From: an uncultured Oscillospiraceae bacterium
GTDB taxonomy: Bacteria; Bacillota; Clostridia; Oscillospirales; Oscillospiraceae
Assembly (NCBI GenBank): GCA_947624465.1
Contig: CANQKJ010000036.1
Location: 1-12,152 of the forward strand
DNA: 12,152 nucleotides
Direction: 5' to 3'
The notes under the pieces were generated by a model that did not search any database, had not been told where the DNA came from, and worked only from the letters and a program-made list of their open reading frames with translations. This document shows positions 1 through 5,602 of this stretch, piece by piece. A program made the position numbers and the translations under genes. The number at the start of each line of letters is the position of its first letter. Position 1 is the first letter of the stretch.

Positions 1-29
1 TCATTCAGTTGTACAATTTTCTCGGACAT
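1..29 (-). CDS. 5' end of IS256-like transposase (partial)
   Basis: Only the first ten codons are inside the window. On the minus strand an ATG at 29-27 reads MSEKIVQLN followed by a partial E/D codon. An AAAGGAG ribosome binding site lies at 46-40, ten bases upstream. This start is the one I remember for many clostridial IS256 (mutator) family transposases, which continue with a long DDE-type catalytic domain. The gene runs leftward out of the window, so integrity cannot be judged. The insertion sequence end should lie between about 50 and 130, but I could not identify its terminal inverted repeat without the other end. The family call rests on ten residues and is an inference; the start codon and ribosome binding site are directly visible. 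Confidence 0.5.
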
Positions 30-439
30 GGTTTGCTTTCTCCTTTCGAATGGTGTGTCACGACATCATTCTATCAGAGATTGCAAACCGTGTCATTCTA
101 TTTCCTCAATTTGCGCAACTTATTGTACTTTATCGCATAGTGGCTTAGGGAAATTGTCGGTGGTGAACACGAATCCCTGCAATTCCTGGCAAAGGATCTT
201 GCCCTTGGCTGCTCATTTCGCATTGTGAAGTTTGTCGTAAAGATAAGCTTTTGGTGCTTTATGGATTTTCCTCACGGCAAACTTTTGCGCCTCACAAAAA
301 CTATTTGTCATAATGACAATGTAAGCGTCAAATGGCAAACTGTATCTCCTGATATTATATCCGCTTTTGGGTATCACCAGTTAACCCACATACCAAGGCT
401 GAATTTGGGCAAACTGTTTGATGGCAAAGGAGCGGAACA
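30..439. other. Gene-poor stretch with a 15-bp dyad
   Basis: I see no convincing gene here. It is AT-richer than the rest and probably includes the transposase promoter and IS end. A perfect dyad TTGTCATAATGACAA sits at 305-319, about 120 bases upstream of the next gene, and could be an operator. A TATTAT at 353-358 could be a -10 box but has no good -35. A plus-strand frame is open from about 137 to 455 without a ribosome binding site or recognisable sequence. The nine-base string TCATTCTAT occurs at 66-74 and again at 93-101. Confidence 0.4.
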
Positions 440-688
440 ATGGAAATCCACATAAGAGACGCTGAAAGGACCGTAGAGATATGGTTGACCAGACAGGAAC
501 AGGACGACGCCGCGCTGCGGGAGAGGCTCAAACCGCTCTATCGGAAATATCAGGCGCAGAAGTACCTCGTGGCAGTGTTTTTGTCGGGAGAGCAGGATCT
601 GGTGGACTATACCAGCGCCCTGCTGTGCTACAACCGCAAGCGCATCGCGGAGCTTGAGACGGCGCGGGAAAAGGTCGTAAACGCCTGA
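440..688 (+). CDS. Small unrecognised protein, 82 aa
   Basis: This is a small soluble, charged protein starting MEIHIRDAERTVEIWLTRQE. The start is well supported: AAAGGAG lies nine bases before the ATG. A strong intrinsic terminator follows the TGA almost immediately, so this is a complete single-gene unit. The sequence looks mostly alpha-helical, with alternating acidic and basic residues, and has no signal peptide, membrane segment or cysteine pairs. I do not recognise a named domain. My impression is that similar small proteins occur in clostridial mobile elements near serine recombinases, but I cannot assign a function. The terminator separates it from the CRISPR array, which is transcribed towards it from the right. 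Confidence 0.75.
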   Translation: MEIHIRDAERTVEIWLTRQEQDDAALRERLKPLYRKYQAQKYLVAVFLSGEQDLVDYTSALLCYNRKRIAELETAREKVVNA

Positions 689-689
689 G

Positions 690-726
690 CGAAAAGCCTG
701 GGGTTTCCCCAGGCTTTTCGTTTTCA
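690..726 (+). terminator. Intrinsic terminator after the 82-aa gene
   Basis: A perfect 13-bp stem has its left arm at 691-703 and right arm at 707-719, around a TTT loop, followed by GTTTTC. It ends the 82-residue gene two bases after its stop. The stem starts with A's and ends with T's, so it could also stop leftward transcripts leaving the CRISPR array. Confidence 0.85.
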
Positions 727-752
727 AACCTCGCGCCGCCCGTGCCAATGAC
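721..752 (-). repeat. Degenerate remnant of a CRISPR repeat
   Basis: From 721 the plus strand matches the left side of the CRISPR repeat at about 14 of 17 bases, then shares CCCGTG after one inserted G, and ends in GAC as the repeats do. It lies 44 bases before the first clear repeat, whereas the array period is 67-69, so the intervening spacer would be cut to about 12 bases. It sits at the leader-distal end, where repeats normally decay. It is too diverged to count as an array unit. Confidence 0.45.
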
Positions 753-764
753 CTTGTTCAGCAG

Positions 765-1137
765 ATTTCAACCCACGCGCCCCGTGTGGGGGGCGCGACC
801 CGCCTCCTCCCGGACGACGAGCTCCGCGATATGATTTCAACCCACGCGCCCCATGTGGGGCGCGACGCCCGCCCGTTGTCGTCCCGGGTCAGGGTGCCGT
901 AATTTCAACCCACGCGCCCCTCGCGGGGCGCGACCGGCCACGGGAACCTGCTGGGCGACGCCCGCTGGATTTCAACCCACGCACCCCGCGTGGGGGTGCG
1001 ACCGCCATCAGGTCCAGCATATCTGGCATATAGGTGTGATTTCAACCCACGCGCCCCGTGTGGGGCGCGACTTTCATGCACTCGGAGAGGATCTCCATGA
1101 CCATATTTCAACCCACGCGCCCCGCGTGGGGCGCGAC
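765..1137 (-). CRISPR. Type I-C CRISPR array, 6 repeats and 5 spacers
   Basis: Repeats lie at 765-799, 834-866, 902-934, 969-1002, 1039-1071 and 1105-1137. They are 33 bases long, except the first (35) and fourth (34). Spacers are 34, 35, 34, 36 and 33 bases. Read on the minus strand, the repeat begins GTCGCGCCCC and ends GTTGAAAT, the form expected of subtype I-C, with a GCGCCCC/GGGGCGC hairpin. cas2 lies to the right and is transcribed leftward, so the leader is on the right and the repeat at 1105-1137 is the newest. The leftmost repeat carries a GG insertion, as expected for the distal end. The loop differs between repeats: GTGT, ATGT, TCGC and GCGT. That is unusual scatter for such a short array. 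Confidence 0.97.
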
Positions 1138-1311
1138 CGCAAACCTATACAAAATCCCCGACAGGCTTTTGTACGGTCTGCAAAAAAACATTCGCATCAA
1201 GGGCCTTTGAGGCCGGACAGGCCGCCTTTTTTCGGCAACGGCCCTCTCGTTTTACGCTGAAAGGCGGTGCGAACCTTGCGGCAGCTCTCTGTGCGCTTGG
1301 CCCTCGCACAG
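1138..1311 (-). promoter_or_regulatory. CRISPR leader between cas2 and the array
   Basis: These 174 bases separate the cas2 stop codon from the first repeat and occupy the leader position of type I-C loci. The part next to the array, about 1138-1195, is AT-richer than the cas genes and includes an A7 run. A short GGCC-GGACA-GGCC hairpin followed by GCC and six T's at about 1211-1231 could be a weak terminator on the plus strand. I could not identify promoter boxes with confidence. Confidence 0.6.
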
Positions 1312-1602
1312 CTAGACCAACAGCACGCCCTCCGGCTCATAGGACGCTTTCGCGCCAAAATGCTCGATCTTGCTCTGGTATTTGGTCCCCAGTTGATAGA
1401 ACCGCAGACTGTCCTTTGCCGGGTCGATGACCTCCAGCAGTTTGGTCTGGAGCAGTTTATACTGCGCCGGGTCCACCAGACACTCGAACACCGAATTTTG
1501 CACCCGCTGGCCGTAATTGATGCAATGCTTCGCCACCCGCCGCAGCCGTTTCCGCCCGGCGGCGTCCTCTGCGTTCACGTCATAGGTGATGAGTACAAGC
1601 AT
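1312..1602 (-). CDS. cas2: CRISPR-associated protein Cas2 (type I-C)
   Basis: Cas2 is the small ferredoxin-fold partner of Cas1 in the spacer-integration complex. This copy has 96 residues, the normal length for subtype I-C. It starts MLVLITYDVN, with the conserved aspartate at residue 8 after the first beta strand, and keeps the conserved stretch around YGQRVQNSVFEC. It starts nine bases after the stop of the cas4/cas1 chimera, with a weak GTGAGG-like ribosome binding site, and is the last cas gene before the leader. The gene looks intact. Its usual partner Cas1 has lost its N-terminal domain here, so a working Cas1-Cas2 complex is doubtful. Confidence 0.96.
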   Translation of the reverse strand: MLVLITYDVNAEDAAGRKRLRRVAKHCINYGQRVQNSVFECLVDPAQYKLLQTKLLEVIDPAKDSLRFYQLGTKYQSKIEHFGAKASYEPEGVLLV

Positions 1603-1611
1603 AAGAGCGCC

Positions 1612-2268
1612 TCACTTCCACAGAAACGGCGGATAGCCGTCTATGTCGCCCCGGAGATACCGGGCCAGCAGCAGAGCCTGGACATAGGGCACCAGTCCCC
1701 ACGCCAGTTTCTCCTTCAAATAGGGGTGGGTGATGGGCTCCGCCAGCCGCTTTTGCCACGCGGACAGGAAGATCTTCCGCCCCTCTTCGGTGAGCCACAC
1801 CGCCCCGCCGGGCTGCCGGTCAAAATGTTCGGGCCGTATCTCCCGGTTGTTGATCAGGGTGAGTACGAATCGGTCGGCGAACAGAGGCCGCAGTTCCTCC
1901 ATCAGGTCCAGGGCCAGGGAGACGCGCCCCGGCCGGTCCCGGTGGAGGAAGCCCACATAGGCGTCCAGCCCCACGCTCTCCAGCGCTCCGGCGCAGGAAT
2001 TGGCCAGCAGGGTATAGGCAAAGGACAGCAGGGCGTTCACCGGGTCCAGAGGCGGGCGGCGGGAGCGTCCGGTAAAGGCGAAGGTCTCCCGCTGATTCAG
2101 GATCAAGGTGTCGAAAGCCTCGAAATAGACCGCCGCGGTTTGACCCTCCAGCCCCTGGAGGGACTCCGGATCGGTCTCCTCGCGGATCAGGGCCCACTGG
2201 CGGCGGCAAAAGGCGAAGTGCTGGAGGCCGGACAGGGCGAGGTACTCGTCCTCCGGCAGAACGGTCAC
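1612..2268 (-). pseudogene. In-frame cas4/cas1 deletion chimera
   Basis: This 218-residue frame joins two adaptation genes. Residues 1-28 (ending HFAFCRRQWALI) are the start of a type I-C Cas4 nuclease and include its first iron-sulfur cysteine, C21. From about residue 30 it reads as the C-terminal alpha-helical domain of type I-C Cas1. The three Cas1 metal-binding residues appear to be kept: E41 in GLEGQTAA, H109 in GFLHRDRPGR and D121 in LALDLMEE. The expected end YPPFLWK is present. Missing are the remaining roughly 170-190 residues of Cas4 and the Cas1 N-terminal beta domain used for dimer formation, consistent with one deletion of about 1 kb. The start is GTG, overlapping the cas7c stop as GTGA, which is the normal cas4 start. 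The product may be made, but neither parent activity is expected. An assembly error is possible but less likely, because the junction is in frame. Confidence 0.9.
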
Positions 2269-3154
2269 CCCATGCGGGTGCAGGTGACGCCGGCGGGCAG
2301 GGCCGTCTCGTCCACGGTGACGGCGTAGTCGCCGTAGGCCCGGGGGCTGATGACGCCGTCCTTCCGGGTGACGGACACAGTGCCAAACAGCTTCCAGGCC
2401 GGGGCGCAGCCCAGCTCGGAGTCGTGCCTGAAGACGATGAGTTCCCGGACGGCCATCTTGCCCCGGGCGGCGGACCGGTCGTTCTCAAACATATTCAGGA
2501 TGGCCTGCCACAGCAGTTTCAGGTCGTCCTCGGAGAAGCCGGTGACCTTCCGGGCCAGATTGGCGGAGACATAGCCCTCGCAGCGGTAGAGGGCGTAGGG
2601 GACGATGTATTTCCGGCCCATCTCGGTGCCCTTCTTCTCCGCGTCGGCCTCGGTGGTGATGGCCACGCGGGTGATGGTGACCTCCTGTGGCACGATGGGG
2701 TCGACACTGCGGGCGAAGCCCAGCTGGACCGGTCCCCGGATCTGGCCGCAGTTCAGGTTGTTCTTCACAAAGGTGGTCATGACGGCTCCAAAGGTACGGA
2801 TGTCAAAAAAGTTCTGACACATGAAATCCCGGACCTTCTCGTCCAGCTTGTCGTCCTTCTTTTGGCCTCCTTGACGGTCTTCTCGTCGATGTTCCAGTGG
2901 TCGAAAGCCTCGGCGTCGGAGCGGTTCAGGGGCACGCCGTCCTTGATGTAGATGCGGTACCCGGCCTCGCCCTCCTTGACGGTCTCAACAAAATTCCGGA
3001 TCTTCCGCTTCAGACACACGTCGGTGACCAGGCCGTAGCCGGTCTCCGGGTCCAGCCGGGGCATATTGCCCGCGTCGGGGTCGCCGTTGGGGTTGCCGTT
3101 CTCCACGTCGAACAGGATGACGAATTCATAGCGGTTTTGGATGGGGTCAGACAT
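2265..3154 (-). pseudogene. cas7: Frameshifted cas7c (csd2)
   Basis: Cas7c (Csd2) forms the crRNA-binding backbone of the type I-C Cascade. The start [20 protein letters not shown] and the downstream [10 protein letters not shown] motif are typical. The start at 3154 is preferred because AGGAGG lies eight bases before it, while the ATG at 3160 is only two bases away. The frame breaks at the run of four A's (minus strand) at 2863-2860. Read directly, the protein stops after 125 residues. Restoring one A gives [18 protein letters not shown] and one frame of 891 bases, 296 residues, the usual family length, ending CTRMG. The gene overlaps the cas8c 3' end by eight bases and the next gene's start as GTGA. 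No canonical slippery heptamer is present, so programmed frameshifting is not supported. A sequencing error in a short homopolymer remains possible. Confidence 0.9.
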
Positions 3155-3521
3155 TTTCATTTCCTCCTTTGTCCTTCTTCTCATAGAATTTCTGTACCTG
3201 ATGGTAATAGCCCAGGTGGAAGGTCCCCTGATCGGCCAGGGACAGCCGGGCGGGCAGGGTCTCATGGATGCGGCCCTCCAGGCCGCCGATCATTTTCTCG
3301 TAATAGGTTTTCAGCCCGCCCTCCAGCTTCCGCAGATGGCTCTGAGACAGCTTGGTCAGCAGGGGGAAGATGGCGGCGGGGGTGGCGCAGGCGCTGTTGA
3401 AATATTTGTCCTTGATGGTGGCGTTGACGCCGGGGTTGGCGGCGGACTGGACCCGCTCCAGCACGGCGAACAGCCGCCCCAGCACATAGGGCAGATGGTT
3501 GCTCTGGTCGTTGAGTTTCAC
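3147..3521 (-). CDS. cas11c: Cas11c small subunit from an internal start in cas8c
   Basis: In characterised type I-C systems the small subunit Cas11c is translated from an internal site within cas8c. The same arrangement is visible here. A perfect AAAGGAGGT Shine-Dalgarno sequence at 3537-3529 lies eight bases before an in-frame GTG at 3521-3519, codon 465 of cas8c. The product would begin (M)[17 protein letters not shown] and run 124 residues to the shared stop, matching the size and position reported for Cas11c. The helical C-terminal sequence fits a small subunit that lies along the Cas7 backbone. The site is directly visible; its use is inferred from known I-C systems. Confidence 0.8.
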   Translation of the reverse strand: MKLNDQSNHLPYVLGRLFAVLERVQSAANPGVNATIKDKYFNSACATPAAIFPLLTKLSQSHLRKLEGGLKTYYEKMIGGLEGRIHETLPARLSLADQGTFHLGYYHQVQKFYEKKDKGGNENV

Positions 3522-4913
3522 GGTCAAGACCTCCTTTGGAACCTGGAATTCTCTGTTTTTCAGAAAAAATGCCTTTAAAATGGCCGCCCGGCCATAGGTG
3601 ACGTCCTGTTCCGCCCGGATGCGCAGCATGGTCTGCTCCAGCAGGGAGACGGGGTAGGTCCCGTCGGACAGGACGGCCCGGACCACTGCGCCCGCCATGG
3701 GCGGGGACGCCTTTTTGTCCCGGCTGCTGGGATTGACGGTCTCCCCCAGCAGCTTCCACAGGGGCAGGGCCCCGTTTGCCGCATAGGCGGGCCTGACAAT
3801 GGACAGCCGGTCATAGTGGGCCTGCACATTGGCAAGCATCTGGCCGAAGGTGCTTTGCAGGAAGAACCGCACGCTCAGCCTCGCGGCGTTGGGGGCCAGC
3901 CCCAGCACATAGAAGCGGTTGTCCGGCCGGAGCGGGACGCCGTTCACGTCCACCGGGTCGCCGTGGGCCAAGGCCCGCGCCGCGCTCTGCAGGTCCGCGT
4001 CGGTGATGACCTCGGACGCGCCGCCGAACATGGCGCAGGAGAATACGTCCTGACACAGCGGCTCCGCGTCCTCCGCCCAGTAGACCACGGCGGTGTCCCC
4101 GATGTACTGGACGTGCTGCCGGTCGGCGATGAGCCGGTTGAGTACCGCGCCGTACCGAAATGCGGCGTCCTCGGAGACGGGGGAGTTGAGTCCCTGGCCG
4201 GTGCCGTCGGTCTGCTCGTGGCCGTAGGACTCGAAGGCGGGCGCGTTGAAGGACACCAGCGAAGCGCCCGAGGACTGGGCGCCCTGGACGCCCTTGATGG
4301 ACGGGTGGAGGCGGGCGACAGGGGCCTTCCGCCCGGTCACAAGGCACAGGCCGGAGGGCGCGCCGGCGGATCGGGCCGTGCGGCAGCCGTCCCACGCGGC
4401 GCGGACGGCCGGGTCCTCGTGGACGTACAGCCCGTCCACCGAAAAGATCAGGTTGGCGCCCTTCATGATCTCCTCCAGGTATGGGAAAAGGGCCGGGTGC
4501 TTCGCCGCCTGCTCCGGCCGCCAGGCGTCGAAGAAGGCGCAGACCGCCCGGGCGGAGGGGCTGTCCACCGGACCCAGGAGCCGCTGGTGCAGCTCCTTTG
4601 CCGCCTTGAAACACTGGCGGGAGCGTTCAGGCTTTCCCTTGCCGTCTATCCCCAGAAAGTACGAGCTGTTCTCACACAGGAAGTTGGCGGATACGCCCGA
4701 GGTCTTCTTGACCTGTTCCGGCATCTGCATAGACTGGGGGACCTCTTTTTTGCCCCCCTCCGGCGTGACTTTCAGCGGAATGACCCCATGAAGCGTCCCC
4801 TGTTCGTCGATGTCCAGCGCAAAGGACACCTTGGCCACGCTCCAGCCGGGCGGCGTGATGTCCCCCCGCCGGGCCAGGGCGTCGTAGTAATCGCACAGTG
4901 CCTGTAAGATCAT
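3147..4913 (-). CDS. cas8c: Cas8c (Csd1), large Cascade subunit of type I-C
   Basis: Cas8c recognises the PAM and anchors the 5' end of the crRNA in the type I-C Cascade. This frame encodes 588 residues, within the usual range. It begins [20 protein letters not shown], a typical Csd1 start, followed by conserved blocks such as [15 protein letters not shown] (about residues 84-98) and [18 protein letters not shown] in the middle. The start overlaps the cas5c stop as ATGA, indicating translational coupling, and its own end overlaps the start of cas7c. The last 124 residues are also read as a separate small subunit from an internal start (see the cas11c entry). I see no frameshift or internal stop, so this subunit appears functional even though its backbone partner cas7c is disrupted. 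Confidence 0.96.
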   Translation of the reverse strand: MILQALCDYYDALARRGDITPPGWSVAKVSFALDIDEQGTLHGVIPLKVTPEGGKKEVPQSMQMPEQVKKTSGVSANFLCENSSYFLGIDGKGKPERSRQCFKAAKELHQRLLGPVDSPSARAVCAFFDAWRPEQAAKHPALFPYLEEIMKGANLIFSVDGLYVHEDPAVRAAWDGCRTARSAGAPSGLCLVTGRKAPVARLHPSIKGVQGAQSSGASLVSFNAPAFESYGHEQTDGTGQGLNSPVSEDAAFRYGAVLNRLIADRQHVQYIGDTAVVYWAEDAEPLCQDVFSCAMFGGASEVITDADLQSAARALAHGDPVDVNGVPLRPDNRFYVLGLAPNAARLSVRFFLQSTFGQMLANVQAHYDRLSIVRPAYAANGALPLWKLLGETVNPSSRDKKASPPMAGAVVRAVLSDGTYPVSLLEQTMLRIRAEQDVTYGRAAILKAFFLKNREFQVPKEVLTVKLNDQSNHLPYVLGRLFAVLERVQSAANPGVNATIKDKYFNSACATPAAIFPLLTKLSQSHLRKLEGGLKTYYEKMIGGLEGRIHETLPARLSLADQGTFHLGYYHQVQKFYEKKDKGGNENV

Positions 4914-5563
4914 CGCAGCACCTCCTTCCCCGCCACTTCCAGCACGCCGTCGGTCAGTTCAGCCATAAAAAACATGGGCTGGATGTCCCGGGGGTTGGAG
5001 TAGTCCATGTCGTAGAGCATCAGTCCCAGGGAGCGGGTCTCCGGGATGGCGGGCACCGGTCCTCCCGGCCAGGCCCGGAAGTGGGCGGGGAACTCACGGC
5101 AGCCAAAGCAGGGCTGATGATAGCACTGGCCCTTCGCCAGCCGCCGCCGGGCGATGTCGATGAACTTGCCCTCGTTATCCGACGGGGCGGCCTTGTCCGT
5201 CATTGTAAAATGACAGTCTATGACGTACCTCACATCGGTCAGCACCATGGAGGCCCGCTGCTGGATGCTCTCGCCGGTGTAGATGGCCAGGGGCTTGTCC
5301 CCTCCGGTCATCACCGAGCGCACGCTGGAGGCCAGGATCTTGTCCTTGACCTCGTTGCGGCGGATGTTGGTGAAGGCAATGGGGTTCATCACATGGATGC
5401 GGTCGATGTGCCACCGCAGCCCTGGGTGCCAGTAGATCGCCTCGATCAGCCCCCGGGCGGCGGAGGGCGTCATCACATCGTAGCTGACCCGCTCCACTTT
5501 AAGCTCCGGACGGGTGAACAGCGCGTAGTCCCCCCATACCTCCACCTGGATTCCTTGGCTCAT
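4910..5563 (-). CDS. cas5c: Cas5c (Cas5d), pre-crRNA processing endoribonuclease
   Basis: In subtype I-C, which lacks Cas6, Cas5 itself cuts the CRISPR transcript and stays bound to the crRNA 5' handle in Cascade. This protein has 217 residues, the normal size. It starts MSQGIQVEVWGDYALFTRPE, with the typical Cas5d opening. Y44 in LIEAIYWHPG is placed where the catalytic tyrosine of Bacillus halodurans Cas5d (Y46) is expected. H118 in DVRYVIDCHF may correspond to its catalytic histidine, though I cannot confirm this without an alignment. The late GQCYHQPCFGCREF block is also characteristic. A GAGGTGG ribosome binding site precedes the ATG, 39 bases after the cas3 stop. Its stop overlaps the cas8c start as ATGA. 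It looks intact. Confidence 0.96.
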   Translation of the reverse strand: MSQGIQVEVWGDYALFTRPELKVERVSYDVMTPSAARGLIEAIYWHPGLRWHIDRIHVMNPIAFTNIRRNEVKDKILASSVRSVMTGGDKPLAIYTGESIQQRASMVLTDVRYVIDCHFTMTDKAAPSDNEGKFIDIARRRLAKGQCYHQPCFGCREFPAHFRAWPGGPVPAIPETRSLGLMLYDMDYSNPRDIQPMFFMAELTDGVLEVAGKEVLR

Positions 5564-5602
5564 AGTCGGTCCACCTCGCTTTCATATTTTTCAGGTCGCT
5601 AT

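Noticed and set aside
28..228. Plus-strand 66-codon frame at the left edge
   Set aside because: No ribosome binding site and it overlaps the transposase start and its upstream region on the other strand.
1003..1038. Possible self-targeting: spacer 4 shares 13 bases (CCATCAGGTCCAG) with the cas1 part of the chimera near 1900
   Set aside because: The match covers 13 of 36 bases and falls on a common codon string (LDLME); it is too short to be a protospacer.
853..1260. Open frame through the CRISPR array with repeated 'ISTHAPRVGRD'-like units
   Set aside because: The protein repeats are just translations of the CRISPR repeats.
1267..2328. Plus-strand open frame of 353 codons opposite cas2 and the cas4/cas1 chimera
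   Set aside because: It mirrors confidently identified minus-strand genes, has no ribosome binding site, and its long open length comes from high GC content.
2855..2875. Programmed frameshift in cas7c, suggested by AAGGAGG just upstream of an A run
   Set aside because: The required shift is -1, but no X XXY YYZ heptamer is in phase and the Shine-Dalgarno spacing is too short to stimulate it.
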